The notes: generated by a model not told the origin, from the letters alone. Counted from the first letter of the stretch, positions 26,391-36,373 are shown. The stretch: DNA of 64,000 bases from Microbulbifer sp. MKSA007 (GCA_032615215.1 CP128433.1:2935501-2999500), one strand, 5' to 3'. A program made the numbers and translations.

Positions 26391-29030
26391 TTAGAAGTTG
26401 TAGTTAAAGCGCACACCGTAGCTCATTGGGGTAGAGAATGGACCAGATACCAGGCCATCACTTCCATCTGCATAGTACGGAACAACTTCGTCAGTCAGGT
26501 TGTTGCCAAAGGCTTCAACATTCCACTGATCGTCCGGGCTTACATACTTCACGGAAGCATTTACCATCCAGAAAGAATCACGGCTGTCATCAAAAGCAGA
26601 AGTATCACCAGTGGGGAAATCGTGCTTGTCAACATTCCAGTAGGTCAGGTAAGACTCATCTTCCCAGTGAATACCGACAAATGGAATAATCGCTCCACCG
26701 TGGGCTAACTCAAAGGTGTGGTCATAATTGATAGTAAAGCTGAATTCAGGTGATGCAGGCAGCTCATTTCCTTTCAGGTTGCGATAGAGTTCTTCATTGC
26801 TGTTATCGTGAGCTGCGCCCCAGTCATCAATCTCAAACAAAGACTGGTTGTTAAAGTTCCAGCGGTTCCAGAAATCAGAGGTAATTTCTGTTTTCATCCA
26901 AGTGGCGAAACCACTAATTCGGCCATTTGGATATGGAGCCCAGTCAAACTCAAACTCCATTCCCATTATTTCGGCTCTGGCGGCATTTTTTGTGAGATAA
27001 ATTACGGCAGGCTCTGTCGTAACTTCTCCCGTCAAATTGCCTTCATCATCAACCTCTTTAACATAAAAAGTATAGGCAGTATCCGGCGCAGCCAGCTGCA
27101 TATCTTTATACTTGGAGAAGAAGAAAGTATTGGCAAGGTTCAAGCGACCATCCAGGAAAGTCCCTTTGGCACCAAGCTCCAAAGTGACCACAGTCTCTTC
27201 ATCGTAGTTGGTATCAAAAGTTGCAGCTACAACACGGTTGCCATCATCATCATAAATGTAGTCGGCAGTATCAGGGTCCTGCTCATACTGAGTAATTACA
27301 TCGCCTAGACCGCCAGATTTAAAGCCGGATGCAACGTAAGAGTACAGCATCACATCATCTGTCAGATCGTAATCAAGACCAATACGGAAATCCGCATTTT
27401 CCCAATCGTCACTAACATCATTGTAAGTGTCTACGGAATAGATTGAATCATCAGCAAAGTAACCGGTAGACAATTCATTAAAGAGCGCCTGACTGTATGC
27501 AGGGAAACAGCCGTACTCGCCAGTTGCATCAGTATCAAGTGACCAATCACGTGTACAGCTTAAGTTATTACCGCCCTCATCACTTTTCTCATCATATGTA
27601 TAGCGGCCACCAAGTGTCAGGTGCAGAGTATCGGTGAGGCTATAAGTTGCCTGGGCAAATGCCCCCAGTGCATCAACATTTCTCTCTGGCTGACGCCAGA
27701 AAACGGCATTATCCAGCGAAGCCAAGAAGTAACCATTGAGGTCATTGGACTCATGGAAGTAGAAGAGACCGGTGATCCATTGAAGCGGAGCATCATCAGT
27801 AGATTGGAGCTGAAGCTCATGGGAATATGAAACATTCTCTGCATCTGTGATGCTCATGCTCATATCCCAAGTATTGCGGCCGGCGTCAACATCGATCAGG
27901 TTACTGCGGTTTTGTACCGCATAGCCAGTGTTGTACACAAACGCCATGCTGTCGCTAAAGTCCCAGCGGAAGTTGGATCGGAATGAAGTCATCGTAAGGT
28001 CAAGTTCACCAGGAACATTAACCGCTACCGTATACTGATCGGCTCCAGAACCGTAGTAGGTTTCGCAGTTTACGCCATCATCGCGCTCATCAGCTTTATC
28101 ACAGTCAATGGTATTAATACCACCGGCACTGCTGTCCTGATAATGCTCAGCAACGGCATACCAGGAAATATCTTCGGTTGGTTCCCACAAGGCGCCAATA
28201 CGTACTGCCTGCTGGTCAACATTCCCGTAGAAATCATCAGCATCAGCCCTTACCAGGGATACATCCTCAGATGCCCACCAGTTTCCGTTTTGGGTGAAAG
28301 TGCGATCTGCATCGTCAGAAAGGGTAGTCGCCCCGAGACTATCTGCACTAACATAACGGTTGTCATATTGGTTAGCGTCGTAGTATCCAGTCAGATAGGA
28401 ATCCCGAGTCTCATCCAAAAAGGATGCGCGAAGAGCAAAGGTGTCAGAAACCGGGATATTAATAACACCCTTGACCAATTCTTGATTCCAGCGGCCAAGT
28501 TCAACACCTACGGAACCTTCAAACTCATCGATTACCGGTCGCTTTGAGATAACATTGATCGCGCCTACTGTAGAGTTTCGTCCATAAAGGGTACCCTGAG
28601 GCCCTCGCATGGCTTCAACCCTTTCAGAGTCAAACATCATTGCCATAGCAGACTGGGGGCGTGAAGAGTAAATACCATCGAAGTGCAGGCCTACTGCCGG
28701 ATCGCCAAGTTCACTGGTATTGGTGGAGCGCACGCCGCGCATAGAAATTACTGGTGAAGACTGGGAGGCATCGTAGCCAATATCCACATTGGGGATAGTG
28801 TTGCCCAGATCTTTTACATTCTTAATACCCTGGCGATCGAGCTCTTCTTGCGTAAATGCACTGATCGCTACGGGGGTGTCCATCAAATTGGTTTCGCGCT
28901 TGGTTGCGGTAACCGTTACTTCTTCCAGCGCCCAATCGTCATCCTGTTGACTATCTTCCTGAGCCCAAGCCGACACTACCGCGACATTTGCCATTGCAAT
29001 TGCAAAGGTAAGTGGTTTTTTAATTCTCAT
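26391..29030 (-). CDS. TonB-dependent outer-membrane receptor
   Basis: Outer-membrane active transporter of 879 residues. A signal peptide (KPLTFAIAMANVAVVSAWAQ, cleavage about residue 24) is followed by a TonB-box-like EEVTVTATKRE and the plug domain (about 50-165, with AISAFTQEELDRQGIKNVKD and EAMRGPQGTLYGRNSTVGAI). A long 22-strand barrel follows and ends in the aromatic GVRFNYNF. The plug matches the large IPR000531 group common in sphingomonads and marine gammaproteobacteria, which take up diverse organics rather than siderophores only. The start at 29030 has GGAG 9 bp upstream. The nearby PhoD phosphatase suggests, but does not prove, an organophosphate substrate. Confidence 0.93.
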   Translation of the reverse strand: MRIKKPLTFAIAMANVAVVSAWAQEDSQQDDDWALEEVTVTATKRETNLMDTPVAISAFTQEELDRQGIKNVKDLGNTIPNVDIGYDASQSSPVISMRGVRSTNTSELGDPAVGLHFDGIYSSRPQSAMAMMFDSERVEAMRGPQGTLYGRNSTVGAINVISKRPVIDEFEGSVGVELGRWNQELVKGVINIPVSDTFALRASFLDETRDSYLTGYYDANQYDNRYVSADSLGATTLSDDADRTFTQNGNWWASEDVSLVRADADDFYGNVDQQAVRIGALWEPTEDISWYAVAEHYQDSSAGGINTIDCDKADERDDGVNCETYYGSGADQYTVAVNVPGELDLTMTSFRSNFRWDFSDSMAFVYNTGYAVQNRSNLIDVDAGRNTWDMSMSITDAENVSYSHELQLQSTDDAPLQWITGLFYFHESNDLNGYFLASLDNAVFWRQPERNVDALGAFAQATYSLTDTLHLTLGGRYTYDEKSDEGGNNLSCTRDWSLDTDATGEYGCFPAYSQALFNELSTGYFADDSIYSVDTYNDVSDDWENADFRIGLDYDLTDDVMLYSYVASGFKSGGLGDVITQYEQDPDTADYIYDDDGNRVVAATFDTNYDEETVVTLELGAKGTFLDGRLNLANTFFFSKYKDMQLAAPDTAYTFYVKEVDDEGNLTGEVTTEPAVIYLTKNAARAEIMGMEFEFDWAPYPNGRISGFATWMKTEITSDFWNRWNFNNQSLFEIDDWGAAHDNSNEELYRNLKGNELPASPEFSFTINYDHTFELAHGGAIIPFVGIHWEDESYLTYWNVDKHDFPTGDTSAFDDSRDSFWMVNASVKYVSPDDQWNVEAFGNNLTDEVVPYYADGSDGLVSGPFSTPMSYGVRFNYNF

Positions 29031-29655
29031 TGATGTCTCTCCAATCTGCTGCAAAAGGAAAGCCACATTTATTTTTTAATGAATGGCCATCCCATAGGGC
29101 CGTCGGCAGTACGGCGGCTAGGCTAAAATCTCAAAAAGAAGGGACGTAAGAAACTCAGATACGATAGAGCGGATCGAGACTAGGACAAAGAGGACTAGTT
29201 CACAATTTGTTGCCACTAGCTGCGACCAGTAAGTCAAATAAGTACTGAAACCGTAGGATTCATACACCAGCTGTCTACGAATATTGGGGATTTTTTAGAG
29301 TCTATCTGCTTGCTCACCCAAAGCCTCGCATCCCAACAGCAGGCCTTAAATATACGTACGCTGAGCAATAAAGGCTATATCTAAACAGACCTAGATGTGA
29401 CTATTAAGGCAAGCCCTGTCTCACAATGATAAAAACACAGCCTTTTTTCTCAGATAAAAACCTACCGGAAAACACAGGAAAACCGGAAAAAAAGTTATTG
29501 TCAGGATTACTGAGATTAATATTCGCCTATTAATTTAAATATATACGGAATATTAAATTTGATTGGAGTAAAAATGTAAAACCGATTCCTAATCATTTTT
29601 ACAGTAGGAAATAAAAAGGGGCCAAAAGGCCCCCTGTAAAGAAATCACCAAAGTC
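29031..29655. other. intergenic region upstream of the TonB-receptor gene
   Basis: 625 bp, AT-rich, without a convincing ORF. It must contain the receptor promoter on its left side. The right end carries the terminator of the propionate operon (29611-29633). Confidence 0.6.
29611..29633 (-). terminator. prpF: rho-independent terminator of the prp operon
   Basis: Read on the minus strand: stem GGGGCC (29628-29633), four-base loop, GGCCCC (29618-29623), then TTTTTAT (29611-29617). It lies 22 bp past the prpF stop codon. Confidence 0.85.
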
Positions 29656-30834
29656 CTAAAAGCTATTGCCAGGTATTCGCACCCAACCTTCCATTAGGAT
29701 TCGGGCGCTGCGACTCATAATGGCCTTGGTAGCAGTCCACTGACCATCGACCTCTTTGGCTTGAGCACCCACACGTAAGGTACCCGATGGGTGACCGAAG
29801 CAAACAGAGCTGCGTTCTCCCCCGCCAGCTGCAAGGTTAACCAAAGTGCCCGGGATCGCCGCAGCGGTGCCAATAGCTACTGCTGCCGTGCCCATCATGG
29901 CGTGGTGCAACTTGCCCATAGATAAGGCGCGCACGAGGAGATCAACCTCGGAAGATGCCACTGCCTTACCACTGGATGCAGTGTAATCCTGCGGTTTAGC
30001 GACAAAAGCAACCTTAGGGGTGTGATGACGATTGGCAGCTTCTTCAATGGTAGAAACCAACCCCATCTTTACCGCACCGTGAACGCGAATACTCTCAAAC
30101 ATCGCCAGCACTTTGCTGTCACCATTAATGGCATCCTGCAATTCAGTGCCGGTGTAGCCAATATCTTCTGCATTGACGAAAATCGTCGGAATGCCAGCAT
30201 TGATCATGGTGGCCTTGAGCACACCTACATCGGGCACTTCCAGATCATCGACTACGTTACCGGTAGGAAACATGGCACCCTCACCGTCGGCAGGGTCCAT
30301 AAATTCCACTTCCACTTCAGCCGCCGGAAACGTCACTCCGTCCAGCTCAAAGTCTCCGGTTTCCTGAACTTCACCATTGGTCATAGGTACATGGGCAACA
30401 ATGGTCTTACCAATATTGGCCTGCCAGATGCGCACGGTGCAGATGCCATTTTCTGGCACTCTGTCGGGCTCTACAAAACCGCTATTGATGGCAAAGGCAC
30501 CCACGGCGGCGGTGAGATTGCCGCAGTTACCACTCCAATCAACAAACGGCTTATCGATGGAAACCTGACCAAACAGGTAGTTCACATCGTGATCGGCTTT
30601 ATCGCTGGGCGATAAAATTACCGTTTTGCTGGTGCTTGAAGTAGCGCCACCCATACCGTCGGTCTGCTTACCGTAGGGATCCGGGCTGCCAATCACGCGC
30701 AGCAGCAAGTTGTCACGGGCCTGCCCCGGCACTTGTGCAACTTCGGGCAGATCTTGCAAGCGGAAGAAAACGCCCTTGCTGGTTCCCCCGCGCATATAAG
30801 TCGCGGGGATTTTTATTTGAGGAGCAAACTTCAT
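29656..30834 (-). CDS. prpF: 2-methylaconitate cis-trans isomerase PrpF
   Basis: Isomerase of 392 residues with the diaminopimelate-epimerase-like double fold. Family signatures are IPATYMRGGTSKGVFFRLQD at the N-terminus, DGMGGATSSTSKTVILSPS, and DWSGNCGNLTAAVGAFAI around the catalytic region. In organisms that use AcnD instead of PrpD, PrpF converts the 2-methylaconitate isomer made by AcnD into the one used by aconitase. It is the last gene of the operon, 3 bp after acnD, and is followed by a terminator. Confidence 0.96.
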   Translation of the reverse strand: MKFAPQIKIPATYMRGGTSKGVFFRLQDLPEVAQVPGQARDNLLLRVIGSPDPYGKQTDGMGGATSSTSKTVILSPSDKADHDVNYLFGQVSIDKPFVDWSGNCGNLTAAVGAFAINSGFVEPDRVPENGICTVRIWQANIGKTIVAHVPMTNGEVQETGDFELDGVTFPAAEVEVEFMDPADGEGAMFPTGNVVDDLEVPDVGVLKATMINAGIPTIFVNAEDIGYTGTELQDAINGDSKVLAMFESIRVHGAVKMGLVSTIEEAANRHHTPKVAFVAKPQDYTASSGKAVASSEVDLLVRALSMGKLHHAMMGTAAVAIGTAAAIPGTLVNLAAGGGERSSVCFGHPSGTLRVGAQAKEVDGQWTATKAIMSRSARILMEGWVRIPGNSF

Positions 30835-30837
30835 AAC

Positions 30838-33435
30838 TCAGACCGTCGCTTCTGCTTCGAGGAAGTCTTTGGCAAAGCGCTGCAAAACACCCCCAGCCTC
30901 ATAAATGGAAACTTCTTCTGCGGTATCCAAACGACAGGTAACAGGAGCCTCAATCGTCTCACCATTGGCACGGTGGACAAGCAAGGTCAGCGTGGCATGG
31001 GGAGTGCGCTCACCGATTACGTCGAAACTCTCGGTACCGTCGATACCCAGGGTTTCACGGGTAGTGCCCGGCTTAAACTCCAGCGGCAGTACACCCATAC
31101 CGATCAGGTTGGTGCGGTGAATTCGCTCGAAGCCTTCGGCCACAATCGCTTCCACACCCGCAAGGCGCACACCTTTCGCAGCCCAGTCACGGGAGGAGCC
31201 CTGCCCATAATCGGCACCCGCAATGATAATCAGCGGCTGCTTGCGATCCATATAGGTCTCGATGGCTTCCCACATACGGGTAACCTGTCCTTCCGGCTCG
31301 ACACGAGCCAGGGAGCCCTGACGGACCTCGCCGTTATCATCGCGCACCATTTCGTTGAGTAGCTTCGGATTGGCGAAAGTTGCACGCTGGGCAGTGAGGT
31401 GGTCGCCGCGGTGGGTCGCGTAGGAGTTAAAGTCCTCCTCCGGCAAGCCCATCTTCGCCAGGTATTCACCGGCAGCACTGCTGGCCAGAATGGCATTGGA
31501 CGGAGACAGGTGATCGGTGGTGATATTATCACCCAGCACCGCCAGCGGGCGCATCCCCTTCAAGCTGCGCTCGCCTGCAAGGGCACCTTCCCAATAAGGT
31601 GGACGGCGGATATAGGTGCTCATCGGACGCCAGTCGTAGAGTGCGTGGCCCTGCTCTTCTGCGGCATCCCGCTCTTCGAACATCGGAATATACACATCGC
31701 GGAACTGCTGTGGCTTCACGCTCTGACGTACGATCGCATCGATCTCTTCATCGCTGGGCCAGATGTCTTTCAGGGTAATCGGGTTGCCATCGGCATCGTA
31801 TCCCAGCGCATCTTTTTCAATATCGAACCGGATGGTGCCGGCAATAGCGTAGGCAACGACCAGCGGCGGTGAAGCCAGGAAAGCCTGCTTGGCATAGGGG
31901 TGGATACGACCGTCGAAGTTGCGGTTTCCGGACAGGACCGCAGTAGCATACAGGTCGCGATCAATCACTTCCTGCTGAATTTTCGGGTCCAGGGCACCGC
32001 TCATACCGTTACAGGTGGTGCAGGCGAAAGCCACTACGCCGAAACCCATCTGCTCCAGATCCGGTAGCAGGTCGGCCTCTTCCAGATACATTTTTACCGT
32101 TTTGGATCCTGGAGCCAGGGATGACTTGACCCAGGGCTTACGGGTTAGGCCGAGCTTGTTCGCATTGCGGGCAATCAGGCCTGCGGCAATCATATTGCGC
32201 GGGTTGCTGGTATTGGTGCAGCTGGTAATCGCGGCAATAATCACAGCACCATCGGGCATCTCACCAGCTTTCTCTTCCCAGGCTTTAGCGATTCCACGAT
32301 TAGCCAATTCCGAAGCCGGCAGAAGCGCGTGGGGGTTGGAGGGGCCAGCAAGGTTGCGACCCACTGTGTCCAGGTCAAACTTCAGTACCCGCTCGTATTC
32401 GGCATCCTTCAAGGTGTCGGACCAAAGGCCCGTTTCCTTGGCAAACTTCTCTACCAAAGCTACCTGCCCATCATCACGGCCGGTGAGTTTGAGGTAGTCG
32501 ATGGTTTGCTCATCGATAGAGAACATGGCCGCAGTAGCGCCATACTCTGGAGTCATATTGGAAATAGTGGCGCGATCGCCCAGGGTCAGGTTGGAAGCCC
32601 CCTCACCGTAAAACTCCAGGTAGGCGCCGACCACGCGCTCGCGGCGCAGGAATTCAGTGAGAGCCAATACCAAGTCGGTACCAGTAATACCCGGCTGCAA
32701 CTTTCCGGTGAGTTCCACTCCAACAATATGCGGCAGACGCATATAAGAGGCGCGGCCAAGCATCACGCTCTCAGCTTCCAGGCCGCCAACACCCACAGAA
32801 ATCACACCCAGAGCGTCTACCATCGGCGTGTGGCTATCGGTACCGACACAGGTATCCGGGAAGGCCACGCCCTCGCGCACCTGCACCACCGGAGACATTT
32901 TCTCCAGATTGATCTGGTGCATGATGCCGTTACCGGGGGGAATCACATCGACGTTTTCAAATGCGGTTTTGGTCCAATTGATAAAGTGGAAGCGATCTTC
33001 GTTACGACGCTCCTCTACCGCACGATTTTTTTCAAAAGCATCCTTCTCAAATCCGGGGTGCTCTACCGCGAGGGAGTGATCCACAATCAACTGGGTGGGA
33101 ACAACTGGATTTACCTTGGCGGGATCACCGCCTTTATCGGCAATGGCATCGCGCAGACCAGCCAGGTCTACCAGCGCGGTTTGGCCGAGGATGTCGTGGC
33201 ACACCACTCGGGCTGGAAACCAAGGGAAGTCCAACTCGCGCTTGCGCTCAATAATCTGTTTCAGGGAGTCGGTCAGTTTTGCCGGCTCGCAGCGACGCAC
33301 CAGGTTTTCCGCCAGAATACGTGAGGTATACGGCAGTTTGGCATAGGCTCCGGGCTGGATCGCGTCAACAGCGGCTCGGGTATCGAAATAATCGAGGTCT
33401 GTACCGGGCAGTGATTTGCGGTAATCAGTATTCAT
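30838..33435 (-). CDS. acnD: Fe/S-dependent 2-methylcitrate dehydratase AcnD
   Basis: Aconitase-superfamily dehydratase of 865 residues. It dehydrates 2-methylcitrate and replaces the unrelated PrpD. The aconitase features are the substrate/cluster segments GVGGLEAESVMLGRASYM, ITSCTNTSNPRNM (first cluster cysteine) and AFACTTCNGMSGALDP (CxxC). The C-terminal swivel domain has GADYGQGSSRDWAAKG and IHRTNLIGMGVLPLEF. The start MNTDYRKSLPGTDLDYFD at 33435 fits the family; the frame remains open upstream to 33528 across the hairpin-rich spacer. Pairing with prpF is diagnostic of acnD rather than a general acnA. Confidence 0.96.
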   Translation of the reverse strand: MNTDYRKSLPGTDLDYFDTRAAVDAIQPGAYAKLPYTSRILAENLVRRCEPAKLTDSLKQIIERKRELDFPWFPARVVCHDILGQTALVDLAGLRDAIADKGGDPAKVNPVVPTQLIVDHSLAVEHPGFEKDAFEKNRAVEERRNEDRFHFINWTKTAFENVDVIPPGNGIMHQINLEKMSPVVQVREGVAFPDTCVGTDSHTPMVDALGVISVGVGGLEAESVMLGRASYMRLPHIVGVELTGKLQPGITGTDLVLALTEFLRRERVVGAYLEFYGEGASNLTLGDRATISNMTPEYGATAAMFSIDEQTIDYLKLTGRDDGQVALVEKFAKETGLWSDTLKDAEYERVLKFDLDTVGRNLAGPSNPHALLPASELANRGIAKAWEEKAGEMPDGAVIIAAITSCTNTSNPRNMIAAGLIARNANKLGLTRKPWVKSSLAPGSKTVKMYLEEADLLPDLEQMGFGVVAFACTTCNGMSGALDPKIQQEVIDRDLYATAVLSGNRNFDGRIHPYAKQAFLASPPLVVAYAIAGTIRFDIEKDALGYDADGNPITLKDIWPSDEEIDAIVRQSVKPQQFRDVYIPMFEERDAAEEQGHALYDWRPMSTYIRRPPYWEGALAGERSLKGMRPLAVLGDNITTDHLSPSNAILASSAAGEYLAKMGLPEEDFNSYATHRGDHLTAQRATFANPKLLNEMVRDDNGEVRQGSLARVEPEGQVTRMWEAIETYMDRKQPLIIIAGADYGQGSSRDWAAKGVRLAGVEAIVAEGFERIHRTNLIGMGVLPLEFKPGTTRETLGIDGTESFDVIGERTPHATLTLLVHRANGETIEAPVTCRLDTAEEVSIYEAGGVLQRFAKDFLEAEATV

Positions 33436-33486
33436 AGCAGGTAAATCAGTCGAATCTTTTTTTAAAATCGTGTCTCTTCTGAGGGT

Positions 33487-33557
33487 GGCTCCAGGCCGCT
33501 CACCAAAGGCGACCTGGAGCCGGCACACCGGGTGTGCCTCATTTCAAAAGTGAAATG
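33487..33557 (-). other. three consecutive hairpins in the prpC-acnD spacer
   Basis: Three perfect inverted repeats lie side by side: GGCTCCAGG at 33487-33495 with 33513-33521; GGCACACC at 33522-33529 with 33531-33538; CATTTCA at 33540-33546 with 33551-33557. They fill most of the 126-bp gap between prpC and acnD. They may protect or process the upstream prpBC message. The last one has only a short A-rich tail, so this is not a standard terminator. Confidence 0.65.
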
Positions 33558-33561
33558 AAAA

Positions 33562-34689
33562 TTAACCGCGCTCAGCGATTGGAGTTACTGTACGAGGCTC
33601 AACACCTACGTACTCTGCACTCGGGCGAATAATGCGGTTATCAGCGCGCTGCTCGAAAACATGTGCAGCCCAGCCGGTAACGCGGGACATTACAAAAATC
33701 GGGGTAAACAATTTTGTGGGAATACCCATAAAGTGATACGCGGAAGCGTGGAAGAAGTCTGCATTACAGAACAATTTTTTCTCACGCCACATCACTTCTT
33801 CACAGCGAACAGATACCGGGTACAACACGGTATCACCAACATCTTCAGCCAACTTTTCAGACCAGCCTTTGATAATCTCATTGCGCGGGTCGGACTCGCG
33901 GTAAATGGCGTGGCCGAAACCCATAATCTTCTCTTTGCGCTCCAGCATGCCCAGCAGTTCTTTCTCTGCTTCGTCTGGATTGGAGAAACGCTCGATCAGT
34001 TCCATTGCCGCTTCGTTGGCACCACCATGCAGAGGACCACGCAGAGTGCCGATAGCACCGGTGATGCAGCTGAACAGATCGGACAAAGTGGAGGCACAAA
34101 CGCGAGCGGTAAAAGTAGATGCGTTAAATTCGTGCTCTGCATACAGAATCAGGGAAACGTTCATGACCTGCTCGTGCAGTTCATTGGGCTTCTCATCGCG
34201 CAGCATATGCAGGAAGTGGCCGCCAATGCTGTCGTCATCGGTTTCAGTTTCGATGCGCACATTGTCGTGGGTGAAACGGTACCAATAGCAGATTATGGAG
34301 GGGAATGCGGCCAGCAGGCGATTGGCTTTATCCAACTGCTGGGCGAAGGATTCTTCACCTTCCAGGTTACCCAACATGGAACAACCGGTGCGCATTACAT
34401 CCATAGGATGGGCATCAGCCGGAATGCGCTCAAGCACTTCTTTTAATGCTTGCGGCAGGCCACGCTTGGCTTTCAGCAGCGCCTTGTACTCCGCCAGCTC
34501 TCCCTCAGTGGGTAATTCCCCATAGAAAATCAGGTAGGCAACTTCTTCAAACTCACAGTGCTGGGCCAGATCTTTAATATCGTAACCGCGGTAAGTCAGG
34601 CCGGAACCGGATTTGCCCACTGTAGAAAGTGCAGTTTTACCTGCTACCTGGCCGCGCAGACCAGCACCGCCCAATGCTTTCTCTACCAT
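33562..34689 (-). CDS. prpC: 2-methylcitrate synthase PrpC
   Basis: Citrate-synthase-fold enzyme of 375 residues that condenses propionyl-CoA with oxaloacetate. Motifs include SGSGLTYRGYDIKDLAQHCE at the N-terminus, RGPLHGGANEAAMELIERF with one catalytic histidine, and MGFGHAIYRESDPRNEIIKG with the other. The short length and the GYDI/DLA start are typical of PrpC rather than GltA. The start at 34689 (MVEKALGGAGLRGQ) is preferred over an upstream ATG at 34734. It is the third gene of the operon. Confidence 0.95.
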   Translation of the reverse strand: MVEKALGGAGLRGQVAGKTALSTVGKSGSGLTYRGYDIKDLAQHCEFEEVAYLIFYGELPTEGELAEYKALLKAKRGLPQALKEVLERIPADAHPMDVMRTGCSMLGNLEGEESFAQQLDKANRLLAAFPSIICYWYRFTHDNVRIETETDDDSIGGHFLHMLRDEKPNELHEQVMNVSLILYAEHEFNASTFTARVCASTLSDLFSCITGAIGTLRGPLHGGANEAAMELIERFSNPDEAEKELLGMLERKEKIMGFGHAIYRESDPRNEIIKGWSEKLAEDVGDTVLYPVSVRCEEVMWREKKLFCNADFFHASAYHFMGIPTKLFTPIFVMSRVTGWAAHVFEQRADNRIIRPSAEYVGVEPRTVTPIAERG

Positions 34690-34747
34690 CTTCTTATTTC
34701 CCCTGTTGTATACACATTTGCTGTGTTCATCCAATTGAAAGCGCAGC

Positions 34748-34767
34748 GCCCGGCTTTCGCACCGGGC
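34748..34767 (-). other. GC-rich hairpin in the prpB-prpC spacer
   Basis: GCCCGG (34748-34753) pairs with CCGGGC (34762-34767) over an 8-base loop, with possible extension by GCA/TGC past a bulge. No T-tract follows. It could act as an mRNA stability element within the operon; this is inference. Confidence 0.45.
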
Positions 34768-34773
34768 TGCTTG

Positions 34774-34801
34774 GGAGCCTATGAATAACTCCGTAATGCC
34801 T
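34774..34801. repeat. solo copy of the MITE terminal repeat at the end of prpB
   Basis: The 28 bases from 34774 to 34801, beginning GGAGCCTATGAATAACTCC, match the left terminal repeat of the MITE at 49686 with only two differences. They end inside the prpB stop codon. No second end is present within the neighbouring spacer, so this is a lone end or the remains of an excised or decayed copy. Confidence 0.75.
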
Positions 34802-35678
34802 ACTTATTGAAAAGTTCGTCCAGCTTCTGTTCAAACTCGTGATAATTCAGGTAATCGTACAGCTCCTCACGAGTCTGCATGGTGTCGACAACCGCTTGCT
34901 GATCGCCATTTTGCAGGATACTGGTATAAACATTTTCCGCCGCGCGGTTCATCGCACGGAACGCCGACAGTGGATACAGTACGATATCTGCGCCCGCTTC
35001 GCCCAAATCTTTGGCGTTATACAGCTTGGTTTTACCAAACTCGGTAATATTCGCCAAAATCGGCACATTTAGCGCGTCCTTAAAGGCACGATAGTGCTCA
35101 AGTTCAGTAACTGCTTCCGCGAAAATGCCGTCGGCGCCAGCCTCAATACAAGCCTGGGCGCGTTCAATAGCCGCATCGAGCCCTTCCTGTGCAAAGGCGT
35201 CGGTGCGAGCCATTACAAAGAAATCGTCATCGGTACGGGCATCTACCGCCGCTTTGATACGGTCGACCATCTCCTGCTTGGAAACAATCTCTTTATTCGG
35301 GCGATGGCCACAGCGCTTCTGCGCTACCTGATCTTCGATGTGTACCGCAGCGGCACCAGCGCGGATCATATCTTTAATGGTGCGGGAAATGTTGAAAGCG
35401 CCACCCCAACCAGTATCGATATCCACTAAAAGCGGCAACTCACTGGCAGCAGTTATGCGGCGCACATCCTCCAGTACATTATCGAGACTGGTCATACCCA
35501 AGTCCGGCAGACCGTAGGAGGCGTTGGCAACACCGGCGCCAGAAAGGTAAATCGCCTTGTGACCAATACGTTCGGCCATAATGGCGGAATAGGCGTTGAT
35601 GGTACCAACCACTTGCAGCGGTTGATTCTCGGCGAGTGCAGCGCGGAAACGCGCGCCAGCAGAAGGCTTTTGGCTCAT
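34800..35678 (-). CDS. prpB: 2-methylisocitrate lyase PrpB
   Basis: Lyase of 292 residues that splits 2-methylisocitrate into pyruvate and succinate. The isocitrate-lyase/PEP-mutase barrel shows [20 protein letters not shown] (metal-binding region), the catalytic loop [18 protein letters not shown] with the KRCGH cysteine, and [20 protein letters not shown]. PrpB length is as expected. It is preceded by gntR with only 3 bp between, so the regulator and lyase are cotranscribed. The stop codon overlaps a lone MITE end sequence. Confidence 0.96.
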   Translation of the reverse strand: MSQKPSAGARFRAALAENQPLQVVGTINAYSAIMAERIGHKAIYLSGAGVANASYGLPDLGMTSLDNVLEDVRRITAASELPLLVDIDTGWGGAFNISRTIKDMIRAGAAAVHIEDQVAQKRCGHRPNKEIVSKQEMVDRIKAAVDARTDDDFFVMARTDAFAQEGLDAAIERAQACIEAGADGIFAEAVTELEHYRAFKDALNVPILANITEFGKTKLYNAKDLGEAGADIVLYPLSAFRAMNRAAENVYTSILQNGDQQAVVDTMQTREELYDYLNYHEFEQKLDELFNK

Positions 35679-35681
35679 GCT

Positions 35682-36362
35682 CTACCTCAGTTTCTTTTCA
35701 ATGTTTATTCTCGAGGCGCGGATATGCCGGCGCATTAATAGCTCCGCCAGCTCACCATCCCCGGCCTCAATGGCCTCAATAATATGGTTGTGCTCGCGGA
35801 AAGCCCGCTGGGCCCGGGGACTGGCCATCCCCAATTGGTAGCGATACATACGAACACGGTAATAAAGTCGATTGCACAGGGTATCGATCAGAAGATCATT
35901 CTTTGATGCCTGCACGATACGGAAATGAAAATCAAAATCCCCTTCCGGCTGGAAGTACGCCTTACCGGCCTGCAGCTCTTCCTGCTGCTCATGGTGGTAG
36001 AGCATTTGGCGCAGCTCAACCAGGTCTTCCTCGGTGCGCTGTTCCGCTGCCAGACGGCAAGCCATACCCTCAAGGGCTTCACGAACTTCATAGAGTTCCA
36101 GTAAGCCGCGCTCACTTAACTCTACAACCCTTGCTCCAATATTGACCTTGCGTTCCAGCAGCCCCAAAGACTCCAGGCGCATCACTGCTTCGCGCAAACT
36201 CCCGCGACTGGCATTAAATCGGCGCGCCAGTTCCGGCTCGCTAATTTTGCTGCCAGAGGCGATTTGCCCCTCCACAATTTCAGCGCGCAAAGTCAGAAAT
36301 AAGCGTTCAGCAAGGCTTTGACGCTCCTCTGAAGCTGAACCGGCAGTACCAACTACAGTCAT
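35682..36362 (-). CDS. GntR/FadR-family regulator of the prp operon
   Basis: Regulator of 226 residues. A GntR winged helix (about 15-80; SEPELARRFNASRGSLREAV) is followed by a helical FCD effector domain (about 88-215). First gene of the operon gntR-prpB-prpC-acnD-prpF, the arrangement known for propionate-cycle regulators of this family (the PrpQ/PrpR-like GntR type, distinct from the sigma-54-dependent PrpR of Escherichia coli). Two near-identical palindromes in its upstream region are its probable operators, implying autorepression relieved by a cycle intermediate such as 2-methylcitrate. The inducer is inferred from family knowledge. Confidence 0.92.
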   Translation of the reverse strand: MTVVGTAGSASEERQSLAERLFLTLRAEIVEGQIASGSKISEPELARRFNASRGSLREAVMRLESLGLLERKVNIGARVVELSERGLLELYEVREALEGMACRLAAEQRTEEDLVELRQMLYHHEQQEELQAGKAYFQPEGDFDFHFRIVQASKNDLLIDTLCNRLYYRVRMYRYQLGMASPRAQRAFREHNHIIEAIEAGDGELAELLMRRHIRASRINIEKKLR

Positions 36363-36373
36363 GCAAGACCTAG

